Shown piece by piece: positions 48,861 to 58,820 of a stretch of 64,000 bases of DNA. Position 1 is the first letter of the stretch. Each line of letters opens with the position of its first letter. Location of the stretch: the NCBI GenBank assembly GCA_913063035.1, contig CAJXYS010000002.1, positions 83,384 through 147,383 on the forward strand, in the 5' to 3' direction. This DNA is from an uncultured Maritimibacter sp. (GTDB lineage Bacteria; Pseudomonadota; Alphaproteobacteria; Rhodobacterales; Rhodobacteraceae). Under the pieces are notes generated by a model. It was given only the letters and a program-made list of their open reading frames with translations. It was not told the DNA's origin and did not search any database. Position numbers and translations under genes: made by a program.

Positions 48861-49640
48861 TCACCGGCCCTCCGGGAAGGCCTCGGCGCGGGCCGAGTCC
48901 ATCAGCCGGCGCATCTCGCCGATCGCGTCGGGAAGCCCCCGGAATATCGCCTCGCCGATCAGGAAATGCCCGATATTGAGCTCCATCACCTCGGGCAGGG
49001 CCGCGACCGGCGTCACGGTATCGTAGGTCAGACCGTGCCCGGCATGAACCTCGAGCCCCAGCTCATGGGCAAAGGCCGACATCGCGCGCAGCCGTTCAAG
49101 CTCCGCGTCGCGGTCGTCGAACCGGCCCTCGGCATGGGCGTCGCAATAGGCGCCGGTATGCAGTTCGATCACCGCGGCGCCGATCCGGGCGGCGGCCTCG
49201 ATCTGCGCGGGGTCGGCGGCGATGAAGATCGACACCCGGCAGCCGGCCTCTGCCAGCGGGGCGATGAAATGCGCCAGGCGGTTCTCGTCCTGCGCCACTT
49301 CGAGCCCGCCCTCGGTGGTGCGCTCCTCGCGGCGCTCCGGCACGATGCAGACCGCGTGCGGGCGGTGGCGCAGGGCGATGGCCTGCATCTCGTCGGTGGC
49401 GGCCATCTCGAAATTGAGCGGCACGGTCAGCCCGGCCGTCAGGGACTCGATATCGGCATCGCCGATATGGCGCCGGTCCTCGCGCAGATGCGCGGTGATG
49501 CCGTCAGCGCCGGCCTCCTCGGCGAGGAGCGCGGCGCGCAGCGGGTCGGGATAGGCCCCGCCGCGCGCGTTGCGCACCGTGGCCACATGGTCGATGTTCA
49601 CGCCGAGGCGCAGCCGTCCGAGGGGTTTGTCCAGGGGCAT
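48861..49640 (-). CDS. pdxJ: pyridoxine 5'-phosphate synthase
   Basis: 259-aa TIM-barrel enzyme that forms pyridoxine 5'-phosphate from 1-deoxyxylulose 5-phosphate (the Dxs product) and 3-amino-2-oxopropyl phosphate. It shows [19 protein letters not shown] near the N-terminus and [11 protein letters not shown] near the end. An in-frame ATG eight codons upstream (49664) is possible, but homologues begin close to [13 protein letters not shown]. The acpS gene follows in the same direction. Confidence 0.93.
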   Translation of the reverse strand: MPLDKPLGRLRLGVNIDHVATVRNARGGAYPDPLRAALLAEEAGADGITAHLREDRRHIGDADIESLTAGLTVPLNFEMAATDEMQAIALRHRPHAVCIVPERREERTTEGGLEVAQDENRLAHFIAPLAEAGCRVSIFIAADPAQIEAAARIGAAVIELHTGAYCDAHAEGRFDDRDAELERLRAMSAFAHELGLEVHAGHGLTYDTVTPVAALPEVMELNIGHFLIGEAIFRGLPDAIGEMRRLMDSARAEAFPEGR

Positions 49641-49676
49641 TCCGTTTCGTCCGTCCGTTTGCATTCGCGCCGGAGA

Positions 49677-50330
49677 CTACGCCGCGCCGTCCGGGCCGTC
49701 AGCCTTTTTCGGCGCGGTGATGGCGCGCATCTCTTCCCATTTCTTGCGCAGCTTCTTGCGGCGGTGCGCCTGGTAGGCCGCGATCACCGGCTGGCTGAGG
49801 AAATACGCCGCGATGCCCGCGGCCAGCCCCGGCAACAGCCCCCCCAGGAGATAGGGCAGGAAGACGCTGTCGAAGAACCCGCCGAGGCTTTCCCAGTGAG
49901 GCGTGTCCATGGTGAAGAGCGCCTTGAGATTGCGCCAGAGTTCCACCGAGGCATCGCCGAAGGCACGCACCGTGTCGCGCACCGGCAGAACCGCCGTGCG
50001 GCCCATGAGCGTGTTGCCGACCTCGAGGCTGACGGTCGCGATCACCGGGAAGGTCAGCGGGTTGCCGAAAAACGTGGCGAGGAGCGAGGCCAGGATATTG
50101 CCGCGCAGCGCCGCGGCAACCATCGCGGCGAGGACGAAATGAAAGCCGAAGAAGGGCGTGAAACTCACGAAGACGCCGGCCGCGATCCCGCGCGAGATCT
50201 TGTGCGGCGAGTCGGGCAGCCGCCGCAGCCGATGTGCCACGTAGCTTGCTGCGCGTGTCCAGCCGCCGCGCGGATAAAAGAAATCCGCTACGATCTTGAG
50301 CCAGTTCCGGCTGTCGCGCCGCTTGAACAC
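49677..50330 (-). CDS. DUF2062 family membrane protein
   Basis: 217-aa protein with about three hydrophobic helices and the DUF2062 pattern: SPHKISRGIAAGVFVSFTPFFGFHF, LATFFGNPLTFPVIA, and a last helix near FLPYLLGGLLPGLAAGIAAYF. The C-terminal tail is strongly basic and cytoplasmic by prediction. GTG start. Function is not established; it lies between rsh and pdxJ as in many Rhodobacterales. Confidence 0.85.
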   Translation of the reverse strand: MFKRRDSRNWLKIVADFFYPRGGWTRAASYVAHRLRRLPDSPHKISRGIAAGVFVSFTPFFGFHFVLAAMVAAALRGNILASLLATFFGNPLTFPVIATVSLEVGNTLMGRTAVLPVRDTVRAFGDASVELWRNLKALFTMDTPHWESLGGFFDSVFLPYLLGGLLPGLAAGIAAYFLSQPVIAAYQAHRRKKLRKKWEEMRAITAPKKADGPDGAA

Positions 50331-50373
50331 GCTGTCGTCCTCTTTTCGCGACCGTCACACGGCCAGGGCGTGC

Positions 50374-52497
50374 CTAGGGTTTCCGGTTCTCGTCGCGCAG
50401 CCGTTCGAGGGCGGCGACGTCGCTGTCGGCCTCCACCGCCGTCATCACGTTGTGCAGATGCTCGGCGTCACGCACCTCGATATCTATGTGCATCCGGTAG
50501 AAGTCGGGCTTCCGGTCGGTGAAGTACATGTCGGAGATATTCGCGTTCTGCTCGCCGATCAACGTGCAGATTCGTCCCAGCACCCCCGGGTCGTTCAACA
50601 GTGTGACATCGAGCGTTACCGAATAGATCGGGGCATGCGGGCCGGTGTGCCAGTGCAGGTCGATCCAGCGGTCGGGTTGCTTGTCGAAATCCACCAGCGC
50701 CGGGCAGTCGATGGCGTGGACCACGACGCCGCGCCCGCGATAGGTGATGCCGACGATCCGCTCGCCGGGCACGGGCTGGCAGCAGGGCGCCAGGCTCGGC
50801 AGCTGGTCCTCGGCCAGGCCGATCACGGCGCGGTTGGGTTCGACCTCGTCGCGAACCTTGGTATTGACCAGTTCGGGGTAAAGCGCCTCGATCACCGTCT
50901 GCCCGGCAAGTTCAGCGCTGCCCAGGCGGGCCAGCAACTCGTCGGCATCCTTCAGGCCCAGCGTCTTGGCCGCGGTGGAGAGCGCCTTGTCGGTCGCCTT
51001 CTTGCCCACATGCTCGAAGGCGACGCGCGCCAGTTCGCGCCCCAGCTTCACGTAGCGGTCGCGGTGTTCGTCGCGCAGCGATTTGCGGATTGCCGAACGC
51101 GCCCGCCCGGTCACCGCGATATCCATCCACGTGGCCTGCGGGCGCTGGCCCTCGGCGGTGGTGACCTCCACCGACTGGCCGTTGCGCAGCCGCGTCCAGA
51201 GCGGCACCCGCAGCCCGTCCACCTTGGCGCCGACGCAGCTGTCGCCGATCCGGGTGTGGATCGCGTAGGCGAAGTCGATCGGGGTCGCCCCGCGCGGCAG
51301 CTTGACCACGTCGCCCTTGGGCGTGAAGCAGAACACCTGGTCCGAGAACATCTCGAGCTTCACGTGTTCCATGAACTCGTCGTGGTCCTCGGCCTGCTGG
51401 AAGCGCTCCGTCAGGCTGGCGAGCCATTTCGCCGGATCGACGGCAAACGGGTTTTCCACCCGTTCCCCGTCGCGGTAGGACCAGTGCGCGGCGACGCCGG
51501 CCTCGGCCACCTCGTGCATCTCGCGGGTGCGGATCTGCACCTCTACACGCTTGCCGTCCCGCCCCGAGACCGTCGTATGAATGGACCGGTAGCCGTTCGA
51601 CTTGGGCTGGCTGATATAGTCCTTGAACCGGCCGGGCACCGCCCGCCAGCGCCGGTGGATCGCGCCGAGAACCTTGTAGCAGTCATCCTCGGACCCGGTG
51701 ATGACGCGGAACCCGTAGATGTCCGACAGCCGCGAGAAGCTGAGTTCCTTCTCCTGCATCTTGCGCCAGACCGAATAGGGCTTCTTGGCGCGGCCGAAGA
51801 CCTCGGCCTCGATGCCGGCGCGTTCCAGCACGTCGCGGATGTCGTTGGTGATCCGCGGGATCACGTCGCCGGTGTCTTTCTGCAGCGTCAGGAAGCGCCG
51901 CATGATGGAGTTGCGCGCCTCGGGGTTCAGGACGCGGAAGGCGAGATCCTCGAGTTCGTCGCGCATCCACTGCATGCCCATGCGGCCCGCAAGCGGTGCG
52001 TAGATCTCCATCGTCTCGCGGGCCTTCTGGACCTGCTTTTCCGGGCGCATGTGCTTGATGGTGCGCATGTTGTGAAGCCGGTCGGCCAGCTTCACCAGCA
52101 GGACCCGCAGGTCCTTGGACATCGCCATCAGAAGCTTGCGGAAATTCTCGGCCTGCTTGGTCTCGGCCGAGGACAGCTCAAGATTGGTCAGCTTGGTCAC
52201 CCCGTCCACCAGCTCGGCGATCTCGGCGCCGAAGCGGTCGGCGATCTCGCCATAGGTGGACTTGGTGTCCTCGATCGTGTCGTGGAGCAGGGCGGTCACG
52301 ACGGTCGCGTCGTCCATCTGCTGCTCGGTCAGCAGGGCCGCGACCTCGACCGGATGGCTGAAATAGGGCTCGCCAGAATGCCGTGTCTGGCCCTCGTGCA
52401 TCGCCCGGGCATAGCCGTAGGCGTCGCGGATCAGTCGGGCGTTGGAATGCGGATTGTAGTTGCGGACCAGTTCAATGAGGTCTTCGACGTCGATCAT
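50374..52497 (-). CDS. spoT: bifunctional (p)ppGpp synthetase/hydrolase (Rsh/SpoT)
   Basis: 707-aa stringent-response enzyme. HD hydrolase domain at the N-terminus: YFSHPVEVAALL and ALLHDTIEDT (about residues 43-78). Synthetase domain: YGFRVITGSEDDCY, KDYISQPKSNGYRSIHTTV (about 230-300). TGS domain: VFCFTPKGDVVKLPRGATPIDFAYAIHTRIG region near 390-420. A C-terminal ACT domain follows (YSVTLDVTLLNDPGVLG). Both catalytic halves look intact, as expected for the single Rsh of alphaproteobacteria. rpoZ is immediately upstream. Confidence 0.95.
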   Translation of the reverse strand: MIDVEDLIELVRNYNPHSNARLIRDAYGYARAMHEGQTRHSGEPYFSHPVEVAALLTEQQMDDATVVTALLHDTIEDTKSTYGEIADRFGAEIAELVDGVTKLTNLELSSAETKQAENFRKLLMAMSKDLRVLLVKLADRLHNMRTIKHMRPEKQVQKARETMEIYAPLAGRMGMQWMRDELEDLAFRVLNPEARNSIMRRFLTLQKDTGDVIPRITNDIRDVLERAGIEAEVFGRAKKPYSVWRKMQEKELSFSRLSDIYGFRVITGSEDDCYKVLGAIHRRWRAVPGRFKDYISQPKSNGYRSIHTTVSGRDGKRVEVQIRTREMHEVAEAGVAAHWSYRDGERVENPFAVDPAKWLASLTERFQQAEDHDEFMEHVKLEMFSDQVFCFTPKGDVVKLPRGATPIDFAYAIHTRIGDSCVGAKVDGLRVPLWTRLRNGQSVEVTTAEGQRPQATWMDIAVTGRARSAIRKSLRDEHRDRYVKLGRELARVAFEHVGKKATDKALSTAAKTLGLKDADELLARLGSAELAGQTVIEALYPELVNTKVRDEVEPNRAVIGLAEDQLPSLAPCCQPVPGERIVGITYRGRGVVVHAIDCPALVDFDKQPDRWIDLHWHTGPHAPIYSVTLDVTLLNDPGVLGRICTLIGEQNANISDMYFTDRKPDFYRMHIDIEVRDAEHLHNVMTAVEADSDVAALERLRDENRKP

Positions 52498-52533
52498 CCG
52501 GGCCGCATCCTGACCGGGCCCCGGTGGGGCCCG

Positions 52534-52884
52534 TTACCTGGATTCCTGCGCTTCCATGAGCTGGCGCAGGAGGTTTTCCTCGGACATGTCGTCCTCGGGC
52601 TTGTCCTGCTCCTGCCCCATGAGCAGCGCCATCGAATCCTCTTCGGGCTCGTCGACCTCGATCTGGGTCTGGTTGCTCTCGATCATGCGCTCGCGCAGGC
52701 CCTCGGCCGGCTGCGTTTCCTCGGCGATCTCGCGCAGGGCGACGACCGGGTTCTTGTCGTTGTCGCGGTCGACCGTCAGCTCGGCGCCGGCGGAAATCTC
52801 GCGCGCCCGGTGGGCGGCCAGCATCACCAGATCGAACCGGTTCGGGACCTTGTCAACGCAATCTTCAACGGTCACACGCGCCAT
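52534..52884 (-). CDS. rpoZ: DNA-directed RNA polymerase subunit omega
   Basis: 116-aa omega subunit that stabilises beta-prime and binds ppGpp at one site in E. coli. The conserved N-terminal half is [33 protein letters not shown] (residues 1-33), with [14 protein letters not shown] following; the last 45 residues are acidic and variable. It is 36 bases ahead of the rsh gene, so effector enzyme and target are co-transcribed. Confidence 0.95.
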   Translation of the reverse strand: MARVTVEDCVDKVPNRFDLVMLAAHRAREISAGAELTVDRDNDKNPVVALREIAEETQPAEGLRERMIESNQTQIEVDEPEEDSMALLMGQEQDKPEDDMSEENLLRQLMEAQESR

Positions 52885-52960
52885 GGGAAAACTCCAATCG
52901 GACTAAGGGGCGGAGGAACCGCCTGTGTATTGTGATTCAAAAGGCTTGACAAGGGTGGAT

Positions 52961-53578
52961 TCAGTCGCAAGCGGCATCCGCGGGACGCACGTCCGCGCGG
53001 GCCTCGGGCGAGAGCGCCGCGACCATCTCGGCCACGGTCCGCCCCAGCACGGGATGGCGCCAGTCCGGCGCGACATCGGCCAGCGGGACGAGCACGAACG
53101 CCCGTTCCTGCAGACGCGGATGCGGCAGGATCAGCTCGTCCGGCGCCTTGCGCATCTGCACGTCGAGCGGCAGGGCGCGCCAGCGTTCGAAGGTCGCGCG
53201 GTCGGGCAGGACCGCGTCGCCCCAGGCCAGCAGGTCGAGATCCGCAGAGCGCTCCGCCCAGCGCACCCGCCGCTCGCGGCCGAGACCGGCCTCGATCCGG
53301 TGCAGAAGCGCCAGCAGCGCATCGGGAGCCAGCGTCGTTTCCAGCAGGGCCGCCGCGTTCACGAAGTCGGGACCGGAGCCGGGCGGGAAAGCCGGAGTGT
53401 GATAGTATCGGCTTTCACGGGCGACCCGGACGGCTGATTCTCTGTCCAGCAACCTCAACGCGCATTCCAGGGTTGCCCTGGACCCCCCCACGGTTGAAGC
53501 ACGGTTCGCACCCAACGCCACAAGGGCTTTTGTAACGTTTCCGTGGCCTGATTGGTCTTGCAGCGTCGGTGGATACAT
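52961..53578 (-). CDS. folK: 2-amino-4-hydroxy-6-hydroxymethyldihydropteridine diphosphokinase
   Basis: 205-aa HPPK of folate synthesis; transfers pyrophosphate from ATP to the pterin. Motifs: ALVALGANRAS near the start, SRYYHTPAFPPGSGPDFVNAAA, and the signature RWAERSADLDLLAWGD (about residues 109-124), then ILPHPRLQERAFVLVPL. The first 16 residues before the beta strand are longer than usual, but no better start codon is nearby. It ends 76 bases ahead of rpoZ, and is divergent from the NYN-domain gene. Confidence 0.9.
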   Translation of the reverse strand: MYPPTLQDQSGHGNVTKALVALGANRASTVGGSRATLECALRLLDRESAVRVARESRYYHTPAFPPGSGPDFVNAAALLETTLAPDALLALLHRIEAGLGRERRVRWAERSADLDLLAWGDAVLPDRATFERWRALPLDVQMRKAPDELILPHPRLQERAFVLVPLADVAPDWRHPVLGRTVAEMVAALSPEARADVRPADAACD

Positions 53579-53678
53579 CTATTTTCGCTGATCACTCCGC
53601 CAGTCGTTGCAGCCGAAACGACCACTCACCGGCGATTTTGGAACCTGGTGGATAAACGCATTATTGGAAGGACAATTA

Positions 53679-54251
53679 ATGTTCTACAAGGACGAACGGC
53701 TGGCGCTGTTCATCGACGGCTCCAACCTTTATGCCGCGGCGAAGGCGCTTGGCTTCGATATCGATTACAAGCTGCTGCGCGCCGAGTTCATGCGCCGGGG
53801 CAAGCTGCTCAGGGCCTTTTATTATACCGCCCTGCTCGAGAGCGACGACTACTCGCCGATCCGCCCGCTGGTCGACTGGCTGAACTACAACGGCTTCACC
53901 ATGGTCACCAAGCCCGCCAAGGAGTTCACCGACTCCATGGGCCGGCGCAAGGTGAAGGGGAACATGGATATCGAGCTGGCCGTCGACGCGATGGAACTGG
54001 CGCCGCATGTCGATCACATCGTGATCTTCTCGGGCGACGGCGATTTCAAGCCGCTCGTGGAATCGCTGCAGCGCCAGGGCGTGCGGATCTCGGTCGTCTC
54101 GACGATCCGCAGCCAGCCGCCGATGATCGCCGACGAACTGCGCCGGCAGGCCGACAATTTCATCGAGCTCGACGAGCTGAAGGAAGTGATCGGCCGTCCG
54201 CCGCGCGAGGAACGCGAGAGCCAGCGCCAGTCCGAGAACCGCGACGACTGA
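53679..54251 (+). CDS. NYN-domain protein (LabA/DUF88 type)
   Basis: 190-aa PIN-like/NYN domain protein, a family of predicted RNA-acting nucleases. The acidic residues expected at the active site are in LALFIDGSNLYAAAK (Asp near residue 13), GNMDIELAVDAME (Asp near 91) and IVIFSGDGDFKPLVE (Asp near 110). The start ATG 53679 has AAGGA seven bases before it. The C-terminus is charged (PPREERESQRQSENRDD). It is divergent from folK and 28 bases before a YqaA-like gene. Confidence 0.88.
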   Translation: MFYKDERLALFIDGSNLYAAAKALGFDIDYKLLRAEFMRRGKLLRAFYYTALLESDDYSPIRPLVDWLNYNGFTMVTKPAKEFTDSMGRRKVKGNMDIELAVDAMELAPHVDHIVIFSGDGDFKPLVESLQRQGVRISVVSTIRSQPPMIADELRRQADNFIELDELKEVIGRPPREERESQRQSENRDD

Positions 54252-54279
54252 GCCGGGCCCGGCCGACCACGTCGATCCG

Positions 54280-54714
54280 ATGGCAGAGCTGCTCTCGCTC
54301 CTGACGCTCTTCGCGGCCGCCTTCGGGGCGGCCACGATCCTGCCGTTCCAGTCCGAGGTCGTCTTCGCGGCGCTGCAGATTGCCGGCGAAATCGACGTCG
54401 TGCTGCTCGTCGCCGTGGCCAGCCTCGGCAACGTGCTCGGGGCGGTGGTCAATTACGTGATGGGACGCTGGGTGGAACATTTCCGCCACCGGCGCTGGTT
54501 TCCCGTCTCCGAGGCGCAGCTCGACCGGGCGCAGCGCGGCTTCGCGCGCTGGGGGGTCTGGACCCTGCTACTGAGCTGGGCGCCCTTCGGCGACGCCTTC
54601 ACCGTGGTCGCCGGGCTGATGCGCACGCGCCTGTGGGTTTTCCTGCTCCTCGTCACCGTCGCCAAGACCGGCCGCTACATGGTCCTGGCCTGGGCGACCG
54701 CGGCGGCGACCTAG
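54280..54714 (+). CDS. YqaA family membrane protein (SNARE-associated/VTT-like)
   Basis: 144-aa membrane protein with four or so helices. [16 protein letters not shown] and [18 protein letters not shown] match the glycine-rich VTT/DedA-like motif, and [28 protein letters not shown] the second conserved block. The family is probably involved in membrane lipid homeostasis or small-molecule transport; this member is not characterised. It overlaps the convergent cytochrome gene by four bases at the stop. Confidence 0.82.
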   Translation: MAELLSLLTLFAAAFGAATILPFQSEVVFAALQIAGEIDVVLLVAVASLGNVLGAVVNYVMGRWVEHFRHRRWFPVSEAQLDRAQRGFARWGVWTLLLSWAPFGDAFTVVAGLMRTRLWVFLLLVTVAKTGRYMVLAWATAAAT

Positions 54715-55172
54715 CCGCCGGCGTTGATCCTGTTATGCGTGTCGATCACGCGCGGGGGCCATGTGCTCTTGATATAGGCCAGCACGGCCAGGATCTCTGC
54801 GTCGGACAGGATCTCGCCGAACCCCATCATGTCGCTTTCGTAATCCCCGCCGACCAGCTGCGCCGTACCGCGTGTCGTGATCTCCACGAGCTGCGCGTCC
54901 GGATGGTGCCAGGTGTGGCCGCTCTCGTCATGGGGCGGGGCCGGCATGCGCCCGTTTGGCTTGGGTTCACGCCAGTTCGGCTCACCCTCCAGCGCGGCGC
55001 CATGGCAGGCGGCGCAATGGGCGGCATAGAGCGTCTCGCCCTGCGCGATGGCCGCGGGGTCGGTGTAGGGCAGGACGCCCGTTGTCCCCGCCGCGCTGTT
55101 CCAGACCAGGAAACCGGCCAGCGCGGCACCCGTCGCCGCCACAAGCGCAATCGAGATTTTGCCCGCCGTCAT
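54711..55172 (-). CDS. membrane-anchored c-type cytochrome
   Basis: 153-aa monoheme cytochrome c. An N-terminal hydrophobic segment ([19 protein letters not shown]) is either a signal or a membrane anchor, and no clear cleavage site follows. The heme motif is CAACH (about residues 53-57), and [26 protein letters not shown] supplies the axial Met and C-terminal helix. It would face the periplasm as an electron carrier; partner unknown. ATG 55172 has GGAAGG seven bases upstream; a GTG two codons earlier is less likely. Divergent from ispH. Confidence 0.87.
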   Translation of the reverse strand: MTAGKISIALVAATGAALAGFLVWNSAAGTTGVLPYTDPAAIAQGETLYAAHCAACHGAALEGEPNWREPKPNGRMPAPPHDESGHTWHHPDAQLVEITTRGTAQLVGGDYESDMMGFGEILSDAEILAVLAYIKSTWPPRVIDTHNRINAGG

Positions 55173-55307
55173 GCCCACACCTTCCGGAACCCTCGGCGCG
55201 CAGTGCCGCCTTCCAGCGGCGGAAGGTCAAATCACACGGCCGTGAACCGAGACCGCTCTGGACCCGGGACGGTTGAGAAGATATCTCGGGCCCAAAGGAT
55301 GATGCCG

Positions 55308-56258
55308 ATGACCAAGCCTGCCCTCACCCTCTACCTCGCCGCGCCGCGCGGCTTCTGCGCCGGCGTGGACCGGGCGATCAAGATCGTCGAAATGGCGCTC
55401 GAGAAATGGGGCGCCCCGGTCTATGTCCGCCACGAGATCGTGCATAATCGCTTCGTCGTGGACGACCTGCGCGCCAAGGGCGCGGTCTTCGTCGACGAAC
55501 TGGAGGAATGCCCGGACGACCGGCCGGTGATCTTCTCGGCCCACGGCGTGCCCAAGGCCGTGCCCGCCGAGGCCGAGCGGCGCGAAATGGTCTACGTGGA
55601 CGCCACCTGTCCCCTGGTCAGCAAGGTCCATATCGAGGCCGAGCGGCACCACCGCAACGGGCTTCAGATGGTGATGATCGGCCATGCAGGGCATCCGGAA
55701 ACGATCGGGACGATGGGCCAGCTGCCCGATGGCGAGGTGCTGCTGGTGGAAACCCCCGAGGACGTCGCCACGCTGGCGCCGCGCGATCCCGGGAAACTGG
55801 CCTTCATCACCCAGACGACGCTTTCGGTCGACGACACCGCCGACATCGTCGCGGCGCTGAAGGCCCGCTTCCCGGCGATCATCGGGCCGCACAAGGAAGA
55901 TATCTGCTACGCGACGACCAACCGGCAGGCGGCCGTGAAGGCCATCGCGCCGGCGGTCGATGCGCTGCTGGTGATCGGGGCGCCGAACTCATCCAATTCC
56001 CGCCGCCTGGTAGAGGTCGCCACGGCCGCGGGCTGTTCCTACGCGCAACTTGTCCAGCGGGCCGCCGATATCGACTGGCGCGCGCTGGAGGGCGTCGGCG
56101 CGGTCGGGCTGACCGCGGGGGCCAGCGCCCCCGAGGTTCTGGTCGAGGAAGTGATCGACGCCTTCCGCGACCGCTTCGAGCTCAAGACCGAGATGGTCGA
56201 GACCGCGACCGAGGACGTGGAATTCAAGGTCCCGCGCGTTCTGCGCGAACCGGCGTGA
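55308..56258 (+). CDS. ispH: 4-hydroxy-3-methylbut-2-enyl diphosphate reductase
   Basis: 316-aa iron-sulfur enzyme of the last MEP-pathway step, giving IPP and DMAPP. The three cluster cysteines are in [10 protein letters not shown] (about residue 15), [11 protein letters not shown] (about 99) and [12 protein letters not shown] (about 201); HEIVHNRFV and [11 protein letters not shown] hold the catalytic histidines. Three in-frame ATGs lie close together; I chose the last (MTKPALTL) because AAGGA is eight bases ahead of it. With dxs and ispA it gives three isoprenoid genes in the window, at two loci. Confidence 0.95.
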   Translation: MTKPALTLYLAAPRGFCAGVDRAIKIVEMALEKWGAPVYVRHEIVHNRFVVDDLRAKGAVFVDELEECPDDRPVIFSAHGVPKAVPAEAERREMVYVDATCPLVSKVHIEAERHHRNGLQMVMIGHAGHPETIGTMGQLPDGEVLLVETPEDVATLAPRDPGKLAFITQTTLSVDDTADIVAALKARFPAIIGPHKEDICYATTNRQAAVKAIAPAVDALLVIGAPNSSNSRRLVEVATAAGCSYAQLVQRAADIDWRALEGVGAVGLTAGASAPEVLVEEVIDAFRDRFELKTEMVETATEDVEFKVPRVLREPA

Positions 56259-56393
56259 CCCGCCCGGCGCGCGGCGTGGCGGAAACCGTCGACAACCCGG
56301 CGCGGCCGGGCTAGGACAGGCCCGATCCGCAACGACCGCCGGGACAGTGACGACCATGACCCACCCCCGACCGAATGCCGCCGGAGCCGCCGC

Positions 56394-56849
56394 ATGAGAG
56401 GCGTTCCCGCGACCGCTCTGATCCTCGCGCTGGCCGGGTTGCTGCCGTTTCTCTGGGGCGCGGCCATGGCCGTGCTGCCGAACCCGGCGGCGCTGCCGCT
56501 CTACCGTGACATGCCGGCCGCGCTGCGCGACGAGGCGGTGCTGGTCGAGTATGGCATCGTGATCCTGTGTTTCATGTCCGGGGTTCTCTGGGGGTTCGCG
56601 GCGCGGACCGCCAGGGCCAGGGCGGCCGCCGGCTATGCCGCCAGCGTGGTCCCCGCGCTCTGGGCGTTCTTCGCCGTGCGCGGCGCCGGCGAGTCCGCCC
56701 TGATCGCGCTGGCCGCGGGCTTCGCGGGCGTGTTGGCCATAGACTGGCTTTTCGCGCGGGCGGGCCTTGCGCCGTCCTGGTGGATGCGGTTGCGCGTGCC
56801 CGTGACGGTCGTGGTGCTTGCCTGTCTCGGGACGGGGATCGTTTTCTGA
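56394..56849 (+). CDS. DUF3429 family membrane protein
   Basis: 151-aa protein with about five hydrophobic helices. [15 protein letters not shown] and [18 protein letters not shown] are the conserved DUF3429 blocks, and the spacing of helices matches the family. Function unknown. It overlaps rnhA by one base in TGATG. The 135-base gap after ispH contains a short hairpin (CCCGGC-GCG-GCCGGG, 56296-56310) without a T run. Confidence 0.82.
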   Translation: MRGVPATALILALAGLLPFLWGAAMAVLPNPAALPLYRDMPAALRDEAVLVEYGIVILCFMSGVLWGFAARTARARAAAGYAASVVPALWAFFAVRGAGESALIALAAGFAGVLAIDWLFARAGLAPSWWMRLRVPVTVVVLACLGTGIVF

Positions 56850-57319
56850 TGGCCGCCGAGATCGTCGCCTATACGGACGGGGCATGCTCGGGCAATCCCG
56901 GACCGGGCGGCTGGGGCGTGCTGCTCCAGGCCAGGGAGGGCGACCGGATCGTGAAGGAGCGCGCGCTCAAGGGCGGAGAGAGCGAGACCACGAACAACCG
57001 CATGGAACTGATGGCCGCGATCACGGCGCTCGAGACGCTGGGGCGCCCGGCGAAGGTCACCATCGTCACCGACAGCGCCTATGTGAAGAACGGGGTCACC
57101 GGCTGGATCCATGGCTGGAAGCGCAATGGCTGGAAGACGTCGACGAAAAAGCCGGTGAAGAACGTCGAGCTCTGGCAAAGGCTCGACGCGGCGCAGGCGC
57201 GCCACGACGTCCACTGGGAATGGGTCAAGGGCCATGCCGGCCATCCCGAAAACGAGCGGGCGGACGAGCTGGCCCGCGAAGGCATGCAGCCCTTCAAACC
57301 GGTGCGGAAGAAAGCATAA
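56849..57319 (+). CDS. rnhA: ribonuclease HI
   Basis: 156-aa RNase H1 degrading RNA in RNA-DNA hybrids. The DEDD catalytic set is visible: Asp in [17 protein letters not shown], Glu in [10 protein letters not shown], Asp in [12 protein letters not shown], and Asp in [10 protein letters not shown]; the basic handle [16 protein letters not shown] is also present. The start overlaps DUF3429. Its TAA stop lies inside the first palindrome of the downstream tetR-type gene control region. Confidence 0.95.
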   Translation: MAAEIVAYTDGACSGNPGPGGWGVLLQAREGDRIVKERALKGGESETTNNRMELMAAITALETLGRPAKVTIVTDSAYVKNGVTGWIHGWKRNGWKTSTKKPVKNVELWQRLDAAQARHDVHWEWVKGHAGHPENERADELAREGMQPFKPVRKKA

Positions 57320-57371
57320 CGAACTTTTGTTCGTTAATTGGTGCCGGTCGTGATATTAACGAATAATCGTT
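57317..57371 (+). promoter_or_regulatory. two palindromic operators ahead of the TetR-type gene
   Basis: Site 1 is a perfect 8-base inverted repeat, TAACGAAC (57317-57324) and GTTCGTTA (57329-57336), with TTTT between, overlapping the rnhA stop. Site 2 is AACGA (57358-57362) / TCGTT (57367-57371) with the same 4-base spacing. A possible -10 element, TATATT (57377-57382), is only six bases from the start codon at 57388. Both share the AACGA half-site, as expected for autoregulation by the TetR-type protein. Confidence 0.65.
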
Positions 57372-57387
57372 CAGGTATATTGTCGCC

Positions 57388-57909
57388 ATGCCACGCCCCC
57401 GCTCGATACCGGACAGGCAGGTCTACGCTGCCATCCGCCTCCTCGCCGCCGAGCTGGGCGAGAAGGCCGTGACCTTCGGCAGCGTCGCGCGCGCCAGCGG
57501 TCTCGCGGCGCCGTCCCTGGCCCAGCGCTATGGCAGCCGGGACAGGATGCTCCGCGCGGCCCTCCTCGACGGCTGGGACGTTCTCGATGCCGCCCTTGAG
57601 CGGGCCGACGCGTCGAAATCCGGCAGCGCGGGGTTCCTGAAGGCACTCGCCCCCGACGAGCGCGCGCTTGGCGCCGACCTGACCGTGCTGATGGGCGGGC
57701 TGCGCGACGCCGAGCTGCGGAACCGCGCCGCCCAATGGCGGGACCGGGTGATCACCGCGCTTGCCCGCCGCGTGGCCAAGTCGGGACGGCCCGACCGCGC
57801 GGCGGCGTCCGTGCTCTTCGCGGCGTGGCAGGGCCGCGTGCTGTGGTCCGCGACCGGCAAGCCCGGCTTCCGGCTGAAGCCACTCGCAGCCACCCTGAAG
57901 AAGACCTGA
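57388..57909 (+). CDS. TetR family transcriptional regulator
   Basis: 173-aa regulator. The helix-turn-helix lies at about residues 25-50: VTFGSVARASGLAAPSLAQRYGSRDRMLRAAL, with the rest a helical ligand-binding domain that is short for the family. Two AACGA-type palindromes directly upstream suggest it represses itself. No other gene points away from it, so other targets are presumably elsewhere. The probable -10 element lies so close to the ATG that the mRNA may be nearly leaderless. It converges on fmt. Confidence 0.82.
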   Translation: MPRPRSIPDRQVYAAIRLLAAELGEKAVTFGSVARASGLAAPSLAQRYGSRDRMLRAALLDGWDVLDAALERADASKSGSAGFLKALAPDERALGADLTVLMGGLRDAELRNRAAQWRDRVITALARRVAKSGRPDRAAASVLFAAWQGRVLWSATGKPGFRLKPLAATLKKT

Positions 57910-57911
57910 AA

Positions 57912-58820
57912 TCAGTCGAGCCGGGTGCCCACCGGCAAGGCGAAGCCCAGGACGAGGGTCTCGGCCGGCATCGGTCCCTTGCCCGGGCGCTGCGCGGCGA
58001 CGATCCGCACCGCCTGCGTGCCGCAGGCGACCGTGAGCGGGGCGGCGATGACCTCCCCCGGCACGCCCGCGCCGTCGGCAAGCCGGCTGTCGAGCAGTTT
58101 CAGCCGCTGTCCGCCGGCCTCGCACCAGGCCCCGGGAAAGGGCGAGAGGCCACGGATATAACGGTCCACCTCGGGCGCCGGGCGGGTCCAGTCCACCCGC
58201 GCCTCGGCCTTGTCGATCTTGTCGGCATAGGTGACGCCCGCCTCCGGCTGCGGAACGGGTTCCAGTTCGGGCCGCCGGTCCAGCGCCTCGACGATCAGCC
58301 GCGCGCCCATGCCCGAAAGCCTGTCATGCAGCGTGGCCGCGGTGTCGTCGTCCCGGATCGGCGTGGCCGCGCGCAACAGCACCGGTCCCGTGTCGAGGCC
58401 GGCCTCCATCTGCATGATGCAGACGCCGGTCTCGGCGTCCCCGGCCATGATCGCGCGCTGGATCGGGGCCGCCCCGCGCCACCGCGGCAGGAGCGAGGCA
58501 TGGATGTTGAGACACCCGTGCCGCGGCGCGTCGAGGATCGGCCGCGGCAGGATCAGCCCGTAGGCCACCACCACCGCGACATCGGCCTCGAGCGCGGCGA
58601 AGGCCTCCTGTTCCGCGGTCCCGCGCAGCGAGACCGGGTGGCGCACCGCCAGCCCCAGCGCCTCGGCCCGGGCCTGAACGGGGCTTGGCCGATCCTTCTT
58701 GCCGCGCCCGGCCGGGCGCGGCGGCTGGCAATAGACGGCGGCGATCTCGTGCCCGGCCGCGACCAGCGCGTCCAGCACCGGCACGGAGAAATCCGGCGTG
58801 CCCATGAACACCACTCTCAT
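57912..58820 (-). CDS. fmt: methionyl-tRNA formyltransferase
   Basis: 302-aa enzyme that formylates initiator Met-tRNA using 10-formyltetrahydrofolate. It shows [24 protein letters not shown] at the start, and the catalytic Asn/His block [22 protein letters not shown] with the SLLPRWRG loop (about residues 106-126). The C-terminal OB-like domain is present. It overlaps the deformylase-like gene by four bases, so formylation and deformylation genes are co-expressed, the usual bacterial order. Confidence 0.95.
   Translation of the reverse strand: MRVVFMGTPDFSVPVLDALVAAGHEIAAVYCQPPRPAGRGKKDRPSPVQARAEALGLAVRHPVSLRGTAEQEAFAALEADVAVVVAYGLILPRPILDAPRHGCLNIHASLLPRWRGAAPIQRAIMAGDAETGVCIMQMEAGLDTGPVLLRAATPIRDDDTAATLHDRLSGMGARLIVEALDRRPELEPVPQPEAGVTYADKIDKAEARVDWTRPAPEVDRYIRGLSPFPGAWCEAGGQRLKLLDSRLADGAGVPGEVIAAPLTVACGTQAVRIVAAQRPGKGPMPAETLVLGFALPVGTRLD

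Noticed and set aside
50296..52935. An 879-codon plus-strand open frame opposite rsh and rpoZ
   Set aside because: It is the antisense of two well-supported genes; composition is His/Asp/Gly/Leu-rich with no recognisable domain.
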